Origin: Mesorhizobium sp. B2-3-12
GTDB lineage: Bacteria; Pseudomonadota; Alphaproteobacteria; Rhizobiales; Rhizobiaceae
Reading direction: 5' to 3'
NCBI RefSeq assembly: GCF_006442205.1
Contig: NZ_VFVR01000006.1
Coordinates: 62,001-126,000 of the forward strand
DNA: 64,000 nt
Part shown: in pieces, positions 9,734 through 19,480 of the stretch
How the letters are laid out: every line of letters begins with the position of its first letter
Numbering within the stretch: the first letter of the stretch is position 1
Translations under genes and position numbers: made by a program
Notes under the pieces: model-generated
Told to the model about the DNA's origin: nothing
Databases searched by the model: none
What the model saw: the letters and a program-made list of their open reading frames with translations, nothing else

Positions 9734-9902
9734 CAGCGCCGCCCCTCATTGCCCTGCCGGGCATTTCTCCCCGTAAACGGGGAGAAAGAATCTAATCCGC
9801 ACCGGCTGCGCAACGCTGGTGATTGGAGAAGGGCCGCGATTACAGCGCCCTTCTCCCCGTTCAACGGGGAGAAGATGGCGGCAGCCAGATGAGGGGCAGC
9901 GC
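9734..9902. repeat. RIME-like palindromic intergenic repeat, copy 1
   Basis: The gap between the GST gene and alaS holds a composite inverted element. The outer arms are AGCGCCGCCCCTCAT near 9735 and ATGAGGGGCAGCGCT ending near 9902. Each arm carries an internal hairpin, TTCTCCCCGT AAA ACGGGGAGAA and TTCTCCCCGTTCAACGGGGAGAA. The same modules recur at 17127-17256 and 19417-19473. This is the pattern of rhizobial intergenic mosaic elements; no coding capacity is present. Confidence 0.85.
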
Positions 9903-9945
9903 TTACCTCTGACAGCAATGCACCTAACCGTCTGCTTCTGGCACC

Positions 9946-12612
9946 TTACGCCGCTTCCAGCGCCGCCCTCACCGCCGCGATAGCGTCATTGGCCTTCGAG
10001 GCATCCGGACCACCGGCCTGGGCCATGTCGGGGCGGCCGCCGCCGCCCTGCCCGCCCAAGGCGGCGGAGGCCACGCGAACAAGGTCGACGGCGCTGAAAC
10101 GGCCGACGAGGTCGTCGGTGACGGCGACCACGACGCTGGCCTTGTTGTCCTCACCGGCGCCGACGAACACGACGACGCCGGAACCCAACGAAGTCTTGCC
10201 TGCGTCGGCCAGCGGCTTCAAATCCTTCGGCGAGACACCGGAAACCGACTTGCCGAGGAAGCCGACGCCCGCGACCACTTCGTTTTCGGCGGGCGCACCA
10301 GCTCCCGCGCCGCCCCCCAGCGCCAGCTTCTTGCGTGCTTCGGTCAGATCCTTTTCGAGCTTCTTGCGCTCCTCGAGCAGCGCTTCGACACGCGCCGGCA
10401 CATCCGCCGGCGAGATCTTCAGCGTGGCGGCGGTCGCTTTCAGGCGCCTGTCCTGCTCGTCGAGATGCTTGCGCGCCGCTTCGCCGGTCAGTGCTTCGAT
10501 GCGGCGTACGCCTGCCGCCACGGCGCCATCCGAAACGATGCGCACCAGACCGATATCGCCGGTTGACCGGACATGCGTGCCGCCGCAAAGCTCGACCGAA
10601 TAGGGCCGGTTGGCCTTGGCGCCATGCAGGCCGGTACCCATCGAGACGACGCGCACCTCATCGCCATATTTCTCGCCGAACAGCGCCACGGCGCCCTCGG
10701 CGATGGCGTCGTCGACCGACATCAGGCGCGTAGTCACCGGGCTGTTTTGCACGACGATCTCGTTCGCCATGCGCTCGACCTCCTCGAGTTCCTCCGGCGA
10801 GATCGGCTTGTTGTGCGAGATGTCGAAGCGCAGCCGCTCGGGCGCGACCAGCGAGCCTTTTTGCGCGACATGGGTGCCCAGCACCTCGCGTAGCGCCTCA
10901 TGGATCAGATGCGTCGCGGAGTGGTTGGCGCGCAGCCTGGAACGCCTGGCGTGGTCGACCTTGAGTTCGACCGCGACGCCCGTCTTGACCGTACCGCTGG
11001 CCACCTTGCCCAGATGCACGAACAGGCCGTCGGCCTTCTTCTGTGTGTCGGAAATCTCGATCGAGAACCCCTCGCCCGATATCACGCCGGTGTCGCCCAT
11101 CTGGCCGCCGGATTCGCCATAGAACGGCGTCTGGTTGACGACCACGGCAACCGCGTCGCCCTTGCCGGCGCTGTCGACGGTCTTGCCGTCCTTGACCAGG
11201 GCCTGGATGAGGCCTTCGGCGGCTTCAGTCTCGTAGCCGAGGAATTCGGTGGCGCCGGTCTTTTCACGCACCGAGAACCACACCGTCTCGGTGGCCGCCT
11301 CGCCGGACCCCGCCCAGTGCTTGCGCGCCTCGGCCCTCTGCTGCTCCATCGCATTGGTGAAGCCGGCAAGATCGACCGAGATGTTGCGTTCGCGCAGTGC
11401 GTCCTGCGTCAGATCGAGCGGAAAACCGTAGGTGTCGTAGAGCTTGAACGCCGTTTCGCCATCAAGCATGTCGCCGGCACCAAGCGTTTCCGTCGCCTCC
11501 GAGAGCAGGCCGAGGCCGCGCACCAGCGTCTTGCGGAACCGTGTCTCCTCGAGCTTCAGCGTCTCGGTGATCAGCTGTTCGCCGCGCACCAGTTCCGGAT
11601 AGGCCTGTCCCATCTCGCGCACCAGCGCCGGCACCAGCTTCCACATCAGCGGCGAGTTCGCACCGAGCAGCTGCGCGTGGCGCATGGCGCGGCGCATGAT
11701 GCGGCGCAGCACGTAGCCGCGGCCTTCGCTCGACGGCAGCACGCCGTCGGCGACCAGGAAGGAGGACGAGCGCAGGTGATCGGCGATGACGCGATAAGAC
11801 GCCACCGTCTCGGCATCGGGCGCGCGGCCCAGCGCGGAGGACGCCGCATCGATCAGGTGACGGAACAGGTCGGTCTCGAAGACGCTTTCCACCCCCTGCA
11901 GGATGGACGCCATGCGCTCCAGGCCCATGCCGGTGTCGATCGACGGGCGCGGCAGGTCGACGCGCTCCTCCTTCGTCACCTGCTCATACTGCATGAACAC
12001 CAGGTTCCAGAATTCGAGGAAGCGGTCGCCATCCTCCTCCGGACTGCCCGGAGGGCCGCCCCAGATATGCTCGCCACGATCGATGAAGATTTCCGAGCAC
12101 GGGCCGCAGGGTCCGGTGTCACCCATCGCCCAGAAATTGTCCGAGGTCGCGATGCGGATGATGCGGTCGTCGGAGAAACCGGCGATTTTCTTCCAGAAGC
12201 CGGCCGCCTCATCGTCAGTGTGATAGACGGTGACCAGCAGCTTGTCCTTCTTCAGCCCGAATTCCTTGGTGATCAGGTTCCAGGCAAGCTCGATGGCGCG
12301 CTCCTTGAAATAATCGCCGAACGAGAAATTGCCGAGCATCTCGAAGAAGGTCAGGTGGCGCGCGGTGTAGCCGACATTGTCGAGATCATTGTGCTTGCCG
12401 CCGGCGCGAACGCTTTTCTGGGCGGTGGTGGCACGCGAATAGGACCGCTTCTCCAAACCGGTGAAGACGTTCTTGAACTGCACCATGCCGGCATTGGTGA
12501 ACATCAAGGTCGGATCATTGCGCGGCACGAGCGGGCTCGAGGCCACGACCTCATGGCCCTCCTTGCGGAAATAGTCGAGGAATGTCGACCGGATCTCGTT
12601 CACGCCACTCAT
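9946..12612 (-). CDS. alaS: Alanine--tRNA ligase
   Basis: AlaRS charges tRNA-Ala and edits mischarged Ser/Gly. The 888-residue product starts [20 protein letters not shown], the usual beginning, so I chose the ATG at 12612 and not the 52-codon extension. Class II catalytic segments are present ([17 protein letters not shown], and TGMGLERM). The editing domain has the zinc motif HSATH with the later CGGTH. The C-Ala domain runs to the end ([12 protein letters not shown], then [12 protein letters not shown]). It lies downstream of recA, as in other Rhizobiales, but a terminator separates them. Confidence 0.98.
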   Translation of the reverse strand: MSGVNEIRSTFLDYFRKEGHEVVASSPLVPRNDPTLMFTNAGMVQFKNVFTGLEKRSYSRATTAQKSVRAGGKHNDLDNVGYTARHLTFFEMLGNFSFGDYFKERAIELAWNLITKEFGLKKDKLLVTVYHTDDEAAGFWKKIAGFSDDRIIRIATSDNFWAMGDTGPCGPCSEIFIDRGEHIWGGPPGSPEEDGDRFLEFWNLVFMQYEQVTKEERVDLPRPSIDTGMGLERMASILQGVESVFETDLFRHLIDAASSALGRAPDAETVASYRVIADHLRSSSFLVADGVLPSSEGRGYVLRRIMRRAMRHAQLLGANSPLMWKLVPALVREMGQAYPELVRGEQLITETLKLEETRFRKTLVRGLGLLSEATETLGAGDMLDGETAFKLYDTYGFPLDLTQDALRERNISVDLAGFTNAMEQQRAEARKHWAGSGEAATETVWFSVREKTGATEFLGYETEAAEGLIQALVKDGKTVDSAGKGDAVAVVVNQTPFYGESGGQMGDTGVISGEGFSIEISDTQKKADGLFVHLGKVASGTVKTGVAVELKVDHARRSRLRANHSATHLIHEALREVLGTHVAQKGSLVAPERLRFDISHNKPISPEELEEVERMANEIVVQNSPVTTRLMSVDDAIAEGAVALFGEKYGDEVRVVSMGTGLHGAKANRPYSVELCGGTHVRSTGDIGLVRIVSDGAVAAGVRRIEALTGEAARKHLDEQDRRLKATAATLKISPADVPARVEALLEERKKLEKDLTEARKKLALGGGAGAGAPAENEVVAGVGFLGKSVSGVSPKDLKPLADAGKTSLGSGVVVFVGAGEDNKASVVVAVTDDLVGRFSAVDLVRVASAALGGQGGGGRPDMAQAGGPDASKANDAIAAVRAALEAA

Positions 12613-12766
12613 GACTCTGCCTTTTCGCGAAAACCGCCGGCACGGCCGGCGGAAACTGGCTCTGCCTTTCAGAAGGCAGACATGGCCTTTTAGCGGGCAC
12701 GCCCCACCCTGTCCAGAAACACGGAATTGGGCCAAATAAGCTCGCCAGCCGGCACCGCTCTGCCCC

Positions 12767-12803
12767 AAAAACGAAAACCGCCGGCGCGAAGGCCGGCGGT
12801 TTT
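12767..12803 (-). terminator. Rho-independent terminator of recA
   Basis: A 12-bp perfect stem (AAAACCGCCGGC at 12774-12785 with 12792-12803) and a 6-nt loop are followed on the minus strand by CGTTTTT. It lies about 77 bp past the recA stop and insulates alaS from recA. Confidence 0.87.
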
Positions 12804-12879
12804 GAACGCGGTACTAAAGAACTCTGTTACTTAAGCGTCGGATAATAGGCCGGATTTATGGCCAAACTCCGGCCGTTGC

Positions 12880-13980
<1,101 letters not shown>

Positions 13981-14035
13981 GATACATCACCCCTTGGTCG
14001 TCAATGAAGGCCGGACAATCCGTAATCCCTGGCAT

Positions 14036-14064
14036 TTTGTACCTTTTTTGTTCTCATTTGGCAA
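14036..14064 (-). promoter_or_regulatory. recA promoter overlapped by SOS-type operator
   Basis: On the minus strand TTGCCA (14059-14064) and TACAAA (14036-14041) are exactly 17 bp apart. The spacer holds TTG-N11-CAA (14048-14064), the form I recall for the Rhizobium etli recA operator. It also holds GAAC-N7-GTAC (14039-14053), one base from the alphaproteobacterial LexA box GAAC-N7-GAAC. A second imperfect box, GTTC-N7-GTCT on the plus strand, lies at 14105-14119. Confidence 0.6.
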
Positions 14065-14261
14065 GAGGCAACAACCAATTGAAAAACAAGTAATATCCTG
14101 ATTTGTTCTTTTTTTGTCTCGAAACGCCAGGCAGGAACAAGCTCGGCATTGGGCCAGCCGGCCCCCGCGACCCGTTCAGCCGAATCGCGGTCTTGCGTGC
14201 GAAGCTCTGTCGCGCACTCTAGCGCTTGTGCGGCCGCAACAACAAAGGTCATATCGCCGCC

Positions 14262-15206
14262 ATGGTGAAATCCCCAGAGATACTGGCCGTGGGCGGCGCC
14301 CATATCGACCGGCGTGGCCAGGTGTCCGGCCCCTATGTCCCGGCAGCCTCCAATCCCGGCACGATGCGCGAGGATGTGGGCGGCGGCGTCTTCAACGCGC
14401 TGCGCGGCATGGTGCGGCGCGGCGTATCGGCGTCGCTGATGTCGATGCGCGGCGGCGATGCGGGAGCGGATACGGTTTCCCGCGCTATCGCCGAGGCTGG
14501 TATTGCCGACCTGTCGGCCGTGTTCCTCGACCGCACGACGCCGAGCTATACGGCGCTGATCGATCGCGAAGGCGAGCTGATCGTCGGCTTTGCCGACATG
14601 GCGCTTTACGAGCTGGCATTTCCCAAGCAGATGCGACGCTCCAAGGTCCGGGAAGCGATCGCCGCCGCCGATGCCATTTTGTGCGACGCCAATCTGCCGA
14701 CCTCGGCGCTGGAGCGGTTGGTTGCGCTTGCCGCCGGCAAGCCGGTTTTCGCCATCGCGATTTCGCCGGCCAAGGTGACGCGGCTGATACCGGTGCTTGG
14801 CGAACTGGCTCTGCTCTTCATGAACCGGCGGGAGGCCGTTGTCCTGGCAGGCGTCGATGCAGGTGCCGCCGAGCGGGAAATGATCGACGGGCTGCGGTGC
14901 AGCGGCCTTGCCAGCGGCGTGGTCACGGCGGGCAGCGCGCCCGTGCTGGGATTCGATGACACAGGCGCTTTTTCGATCCTGCCGCCTGCTCCGAGAAGAG
15001 TCGCCGATGTTACCGGCGCCGGCGACGCACTGGCGGGCGCGACGGTGGCGGCGCTGTTGCACGGCCTGCCGCTGCGCCAGGCCCTGCGCGAAGGCGTCGC
15101 GGCGGCGACGCTGGCCATCGAAAGCGCCAATGCGGTGCCCGAATTCTCCGCGGCGAGCTTCGCGGAAGCGCTGGCCCTTGTGCCGGATGCCAGGGAAGTG
15201 GCATGA
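14262..15206 (+). CDS. psuK: Pseudouridine kinase (PfkB family)
   Basis: PsuK phosphorylates pseudouridine to pseudouridine 5'-phosphate, the first step of pseudouridine salvage. The 314-residue PfkB-fold protein starts with ILAVGGAHIDRRG, has the substrate-site region NPGTMREDVGGGVFNAL and the catalytic signature DVTGAGDALAGA near residue 250, whose Asp is the base. The assignment as pseudouridine kinase rests on the adjacent psuG 78 bp downstream, since the PfkB fold alone does not tell the substrate. It lacks the N-terminal helix-turn-helix of some E. coli-type PsuK proteins. No good ribosome-binding site precedes the ATG (see findings). Confidence 0.88.
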   Translation: MVKSPEILAVGGAHIDRRGQVSGPYVPAASNPGTMREDVGGGVFNALRGMVRRGVSASLMSMRGGDAGADTVSRAIAEAGIADLSAVFLDRTTPSYTALIDREGELIVGFADMALYELAFPKQMRRSKVREAIAAADAILCDANLPTSALERLVALAAGKPVFAIAISPAKVTRLIPVLGELALLFMNRREAVVLAGVDAGAAEREMIDGLRCSGLASGVVTAGSAPVLGFDDTGAFSILPPAPRRVADVTGAGDALAGATVAALLHGLPLRQALREGVAAATLAIESANAVPEFSAASFAEALALVPDAREVA

Positions 15207-15284
15207 GACCGGCGAATTCATAGTGCCGCCGTGACGTTTGCGCTTTCCCGATGGATGCGCCGCCCTTCGGATTGGAGATCAGAG

Positions 15285-16202
15285 ATGACGCCAGAGACCG
15301 CCCGCCCTTTCATCGATATCCACGCACCCGTGGCACAGGCGCTGGCCGCCGGGCGCCCGGTGGTGGCGCTCGAAAGCACCATCATCACCCATGGCATGCC
15401 CTACCCCGACAATGGCGCCATGGCGGCCAATGTCGAAAAGATCATCGCTGACGGCGGCGCGGTGCCGGCAACCATCGCCGTGGTCAACGGCCGCATCAAG
15501 ATCGGGCTCTCCGACGGCGAGCGCGAATCGCTGGCGATGACGGGTGACGCCATGAAGCTGTCGCGCGCCGATCTTGGCTTCGCCGTGGCGCAAGGGCGCA
15601 CCGGTGGCACGACGGTCGCGGCGACCATGATCGCGGCTGACATGGTCGGGATAAAGGTGTTCGCCACCGGTGGCATTGGCGGCGTGCACAAGGGTGCCGA
15701 AAAGAGTTTCGATATCTCGGCCGACCTCGATGAACTGGCGCGCACGCCGGTCATCGTCGTCTCGGCCGGCGCCAAGGCCATCCTCGACATCGAAAAGACG
15801 CTGGAAGTGCTGGAAACACGCGGCGTGCCCGTCGTCGGCCACGGCTGCGAGACGATGCCGGCCTTCTGGTCGCGGCAGTCGCCGTTCCGCGCCCCGCTGA
15901 CCTTGTACAAGCCGGAAGACATCGCGCATTTCTACCAGACCCGCCTGGCCCTGGGACTTAGCGGCGGCTTGCTGGTCGCCAATCCGGTGCCGGAAAACCA
16001 TGAAATCCCCGCTGAAGAAATGGCCGGCTACATCGAAGCCGCCCAGAAGGCCGCGGAAGCCCTCAACGTCACCGGCAAGGCGGTGACGCCGTTCCTGCTG
16101 GGAAAAATCCTGGAACTCACGGGCGGGCGCAGCCTGAAAACCAACATCGCGCTGGTCGAGAACAATGCAAGGCTGGCGGCAGACATCGCCAAGGCTTTGT
16201 AG
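15285..16202 (+). CDS. psuG: Pseudouridine-5'-phosphate glycosidase
   Basis: PsuG cleaves the C-glycosidic bond of pseudouridine 5'-phosphate to uracil and ribose 5-phosphate. The 305-residue protein is full length and carries the family blocks VALESTIITHGMPYP, TVAATMIAADMVGIKVFATGGIGGVH (a metal and phosphate site region) and SAGAKAILDI. The ATG at 15285 has GGAGATCAG just upstream, which favours it over an earlier in-frame ATG at 15231. It forms a two-gene operon with psuK. Confidence 0.95.
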   Translation: MTPETARPFIDIHAPVAQALAAGRPVVALESTIITHGMPYPDNGAMAANVEKIIADGGAVPATIAVVNGRIKIGLSDGERESLAMTGDAMKLSRADLGFAVAQGRTGGTTVAATMIAADMVGIKVFATGGIGGVHKGAEKSFDISADLDELARTPVIVVSAGAKAILDIEKTLEVLETRGVPVVGHGCETMPAFWSRQSPFRAPLTLYKPEDIAHFYQTRLALGLSGGLLVANPVPENHEIPAEEMAGYIEAAQKAAEALNVTGKAVTPFLLGKILELTGGRSLKTNIALVENNARLAADIAKAL

Positions 16203-16208
16203 GCGCCG

Positions 16209-16532
16209 CTACTTCCCCGCCCTTCGCCCCGCCTCATAAGCCCGCCGCGCCCACACCGTCATCTCGTCAGGGTCGTCAAAGGCGCTGTCGGGAATGCTCC
16301 AATAGGGCATGGCGACCAGCTTGCCGTGGCGCGTGCCGGTGTAGGTCCACTGCCGGCAGCCGGCGGCTTCGAAATCCGGCACGCTTTGCTCGTCCGCCTT
16401 CAGCAGCAATTCGCCGCGCAGGACGATGGCGACGATGACGCCGTCGAAATAGATGCCCTTGCCGCCGAAGAGTTTGCGGATCGAGACCGGGCCGAGGCCC
16501 TCGAACAGTTCTGCGATGCGTTCATTGTCCAT
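16209..16532 (-). CDS. TfoX N-terminal domain protein
   Basis: The 107-residue protein matches the TfoX/Sxy N-terminal domain: ERIAELFEGLGPVSIRKLFGGKGIYFDG is the typical start, followed by FVAIV-like strands and the YWSIPDSAFDDPDE segment. In gammaproteobacteria TfoX promotes competence through CRP-S sites. Here only the N-terminal domain exists, which is the common form in rhizobia where the role is unknown. It converges on psuG with a 6-bp gap and diverges from the GFA gene. Confidence 0.83.
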   Translation of the reverse strand: MDNERIAELFEGLGPVSIRKLFGGKGIYFDGVIVAIVLRGELLLKADEQSVPDFEAAGCRQWTYTGTRHGKLVAMPYWSIPDSAFDDPDEMTVWARRAYEAGRRAGK

Positions 16533-16623
16533 GCCGCGATCATGTCACCGCTCCGCGGACTTGTCATCGCCGCAACCAAAGCGTTGCTGACAGGTTGAGA
16601 GAAAAACATCGGAGTTTTGCGCC

Positions 16624-17121
16624 ATGCCTGTCCTGCTCAAGGGCTCCTGCCGCTGCAACGCCGTGCGCTTCGAGGTGGAAAGCCACACACCGGTGCCGTT
16701 CATGCTGTGCTACTGCTCGATCTGCCGCAAGCAGCAAGGCGGCGGCGGCTTCGCGATCAATCTCGGCGCTGACTATGAGACGCTGAACATCAGGGGCAAG
16801 AGAAGCCTCGGCGTCTACCGCGCCGAGATCGAGGACGACGAGCATCCCCATTGCGAGGTCTCGACCGGCGAGCGCAATTTCTGCAAGAGATGCGGATCGG
16901 CACTCTGGCTCTACGACCCGACCTGGCCGGACCTGGTGCATCCCTTCGCCTCGGCGATCGACAGCGAGCTGCCGAAACCGCCCGAAAAGGTGCATCTGAT
17001 GCTGAAATACAAGGCGAACTGGGTTGAGCCCGAGATCGGCAAGGGCGACAAGACGTTCGACGTCTATCCCGAGGAATCGATCGCCGACTGGCATAAACGG
17101 ACTGGCATGTGGGTGGATTAG
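16624..17121 (+). CDS. GFA family (CENP-V fold) zinc protein
   Basis: The 165-residue protein has the cysteine pattern of the glutathione-dependent formaldehyde-activating enzyme (Gfa) fold: C9 and C11 (GSCRCNAVRF), C29, C31 and C34 (CYCSICRKQQGG), and C87 and C90 (NFCKRCGSALW), enough for two zinc sites. Gfa itself was proposed to help form S-hydroxymethylglutathione, but most family members are of unknown activity, so I give only the family. The ATG at 16624 fits the usual start just before the first strand. It is a stand-alone gene. Confidence 0.85.
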   Translation: MPVLLKGSCRCNAVRFEVESHTPVPFMLCYCSICRKQQGGGGFAINLGADYETLNIRGKRSLGVYRAEIEDDEHPHCEVSTGERNFCKRCGSALWLYDPTWPDLVHPFASAIDSELPKPPEKVHLMLKYKANWVEPEIGKGDKTFDVYPEESIADWHKRTGMWVD

Positions 17122-17126
17122 GGTTC

Positions 17127-17256
17127 TTCTCCCCGTCACTATACGGGAGAAGATGCCGGCAGGCAGATGAGGGGCGGCGCGAACTCTTGAGAGGCTGGCG
17201 CTGCCCCTCATCCGTCACTTCGTGACACCTTCTCCCCGTATAGTGACGGGGAGAAG
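17127..17256. repeat. RIME-like palindromic intergenic repeat, copy 2
   Basis: This is the best-preserved copy. Outer arms 17127-17152 and 17229-17256 are inverted copies (TTCTCCCCGTCACTATACGG against CCGTATAGTGACGGGGAGAA) differing by one inserted C. Inner arms GATGAGGGGCGGCGC (17166-17180) and GCGCTGCCCCTCATC (17198-17212) pair at 14 of 15 positions. It fills the space between the GFA gene and sufA and could fold into a long cruciform or RNA hairpin ending the suf transcript. Confidence 0.92.
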
Positions 17257-17261
17257 GAAAG

Positions 17262-17642
17262 CTAGGCCGACGCCCGAGCCTCCGCCAGCGCCTTCAGATC
17301 AGCCGGCTTCAGTTCGACGGATTCGCCACAGCCACAGGCTGAACTCTGGTTCGGGTTGTGGAAGGTGAAGCCCGTGCGCAGCGTCGTCTGCTCGAAATCC
17401 ATTTCGGTGCCGAACAGGAAAAGGGCTGCTTCGGGCGCGACATAGACATGGGCGCCGTCGCGCTCGATGTGGTCGTCCTTGTTGTTGGGCTCGGTCACCA
17501 GGTCGACCGTATATTCCATGCCGGCGCAGCCGCCCTTCTTGATACCGAGGCGGATGCCATGCGCGTTGTCGCGCGTGGCGACGATCTCGCGCACCCGGTC
17601 GGCGGCCTTTTCGGTCATCGTGATGACGGCAAAGCGTCCCAT
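17262..17642 (-). CDS. sufA: A-type Fe-S cluster carrier SufA
   Basis: A-type carriers receive clusters from the SufBCD scaffold and pass them to apoproteins. The 126-residue protein begins MGRFAVITMTEKAADRV and has the three cluster cysteines: one in KKGGCAGMEY and two in SACGCGES near the C-terminus. It is the last gene of the suf operon, about 100 bp downstream of sufT. The start at 17642 was chosen over a seven-codon longer form since MGRFAV begins the conserved domain. Confidence 0.93.
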   Translation of the reverse strand: MGRFAVITMTEKAADRVREIVATRDNAHGIRLGIKKGGCAGMEYTVDLVTEPNNKDDHIERDGAHVYVAPEAALFLFGTEMDFEQTTLRTGFTFHNPNQSSACGCGESVELKPADLKALAEARASA

Positions 17643-17743
17643 GTTCTTCCATCTCCATTCCATGCGGGTTCAAGGCCCGCCGAATGATTCCTCACCTAAA
17701 ATGGTGAAGTTTTACCCCTGGCGCAAGTGTGCCAGGCTTGGCG

Positions 17744-18130
17744 CTAGTACCAACCCACCGCGACCTGTGCCTCTTCCGACATGCGGTCGGGCGTCCAGGG
17801 CGGGTCGAAGGTCATGTTGACCTCGACGCCGGACACGCCCTCGACAGCGCCCACCGCGTTCTCGACCCAGCCGGGCATTTCGCCGGCCACCGGGCAGCCG
17901 GGCGCGGTCAGCGTCATGTCGATCTTGACCGAGCGGTCGTCCTCGATGTCGATCTTGTAGACAAGGCCGAGTTCATAGATGTCGGCCGGAATTTCCGGGT
18001 CGTAGACGGTCTTCAGCGCCGAGACGATGTCGTCGGTCAGCCGCGCCAGCTCGTCGGCGGGGATCGTCGAGGCGGAAACCACGCTGTTGGCGGCCGGTAC
18101 GGTCTCTGCGGTGGTGCTCACATCATCCAT
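17744..18130 (-). CDS. sufT: SUF system protein SufT (DUF59/MIP18 family)
   Basis: SufT-type proteins act in Fe-S cluster maturation or delivery. The 128-residue product has a variable N-terminus (TTAETVPAANS) and then the DUF59 domain: LKTVYDPEIPADIYELGLVY followed by MTLTAPGCPVAGEMPGWV with the conserved cysteine, and ends DPPWTPDRMSEEAQ. It lies 5 bp downstream of sufS, so it is surely co-transcribed. DUF59 members also occur as PaaD, but the operon makes SufT the natural choice. Confidence 0.92.
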   Translation of the reverse strand: MDDVSTTAETVPAANSVVSASTIPADELARLTDDIVSALKTVYDPEIPADIYELGLVYKIDIEDDRSVKIDMTLTAPGCPVAGEMPGWVENAVGAVEGVSGVEVNMTFDPPWTPDRMSEEAQVAVGWY

Positions 18131-18135
18131 GGTCG

Positions 18136-19380
18136 TTACCCGAAGAATTTGCGCGCTTTTTCAAGCGCCTCGGCCAAAGCGTCGACTTCGGCCCTGGTAT
18201 TATACATGCCGAACGATGCCCTGCATGTGGAGGTTACGCCAAGGCGTTTCAACAGCGGCTGGGCGCAATGGGTGCCGGCACGGACCGCGACACCCTGCCT
18301 GTCTATCACCATCGACACGTCATGGGCATGAATTCCCTGCAGTTCGAAGGAGATGATGGCGCCCTTGCCGGGCGCATCGCCGAAGATGCGCAGCGAGTTG
18401 ATGGCGCGCAGGCGTTCGTGAGCATAGATCTTGAGATCTTCCTCATGCGCCGCGATACGCTCGCGACCGACGGAGTCCATGTAGTCGAGCGCGGCACCCA
18501 GCCCGATCGCCTGGACGATCGGCGGCGTGCCGGCCTCGAAACGGTGCGGCGGGTCGTTGTAGGTGACGATGTCTTCCGTCACCTCCTCGATCATCTCGCC
18601 GCCGCCCATGAAGGGCCGCATGCCGGCGAGACTATCCTTCTTGCCGTAGAGCACGCCGATGCCCGAGGGACCATAGACCTTGTGGCCGGTGAAGACGAAG
18701 AAATCGCAATCGAGATCCTGCACGTCGATGGGCATATGCACCGCGCTCTGGCTGCCGTCGACGAGTACGGGAATGCCCCGCGTGTGCGCGATCCGGACAA
18801 TCTCCTTGATCGGCGTCACAGTGCCCAGCGCGTTCGACATCTGCGTGATGGCGACCAGCTTGGTGCGGTCGGTCAGGCGCTTCTCGAATTCCTCGATGTG
18901 GAACACGCCGAGATCGTCGACCGGAACCCAGACCAGTTTTGCACCCTGCCGTTCGCGGATGAAATGCCACGGCACGATGTTGGAGTGGTGCTCCATGATC
19001 GACAGCACGATCTCGTCGCCCTCGCCGATATTGGGCATGCCATAACCGTAAGCAACGGTGTTGATCGCCGAGGTCGTGTTCGAGGTGAAGACGATGTTGT
19101 CGGTGCTTGGCGCGTTGAGGAAACGGCGCACCGTCTCACGCGCCTTTTCATAGGCGTCGGTGGCGGCATTGGAGAGGAAATGCAGGCCGCGATGGACGTT
19201 GGCGTATTCCTGGGAATAGGCATGCTGGATGGTGTCGAGCACCACCCGCGGCTTCTGTGCCGAGGCGCCGTTGTCGAGGTAGACCAGCGGCTTGCCATAG
19301 ACTTCGCGCGACAAGATCGGGAAATCGCGGCGGATCGCTTCGACATCGTAGGGGGTGGTTTCGATCTTCTGGTCCATCAC
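18136..19380 (-). CDS. sufS: Cysteine desulfurase SufS
   Basis: SufS takes sulfur from cysteine using PLP and hands it as persulfide to the SUF machinery. The 414-residue group II desulfurase has the PLP lysine in FTGHKVYGPSG and the active cysteine in RAGTHCAQPLL, with the DGSQSAVHMPIDV stretch for PLP contact. The start may be the second of two adjacent Met codons. No sufE is next to it; sufT follows 5 bp downstream. It is separated from sufD by a palindromic repeat copy. Confidence 0.95.
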   Translation of the reverse strand: MMDQKIETTPYDVEAIRRDFPILSREVYGKPLVYLDNGASAQKPRVVLDTIQHAYSQEYANVHRGLHFLSNAATDAYEKARETVRRFLNAPSTDNIVFTSNTTSAINTVAYGYGMPNIGEGDEIVLSIMEHHSNIVPWHFIRERQGAKLVWVPVDDLGVFHIEEFEKRLTDRTKLVAITQMSNALGTVTPIKEIVRIAHTRGIPVLVDGSQSAVHMPIDVQDLDCDFFVFTGHKVYGPSGIGVLYGKKDSLAGMRPFMGGGEMIEEVTEDIVTYNDPPHRFEAGTPPIVQAIGLGAALDYMDSVGRERIAAHEEDLKIYAHERLRAINSLRIFGDAPGKGAIISFELQGIHAHDVSMVIDRQGVAVRAGTHCAQPLLKRLGVTSTCRASFGMYNTRAEVDALAEALEKARKFFG

Positions 19381-19416
19381 AAGCTCTCTCGAGGCATCGC
19401 CTCACTCCGTCACGCA

Positions 19417-19473
19417 CCCCTCATCCGTCTTGGTGCTGCGCACCGATCCACCTTCTCCCGCAAGGGGAGAAGG
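19417..19473. repeat. RIME-like palindromic repeat, partial copy 3, inside the suf operon
   Basis: The sufD-sufS gap holds CCCCTCATCCG (19417-19427) and a hairpin CCTTCTCCC / GGGAGAAGG (19451-19459 with 19465-19473), the same modules as the elements at 9734 and 17127. The hairpin begins 8 bp after the sufD stop and may affect mRNA processing within the operon. Confidence 0.8.
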
Positions 19474-19480
19474 AGAGGCG

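Noticed and set aside
9734..9902. CRISPR array
   Set aside because: Repeats are inverted hairpins, not evenly spaced direct repeats with unique spacers, and no cas genes are present.
10900..12693. A 597-codon frame antisense to alaS
   Set aside because: Composition-driven shadow; no domain is visible and the sense strand is an intact AlaRS.
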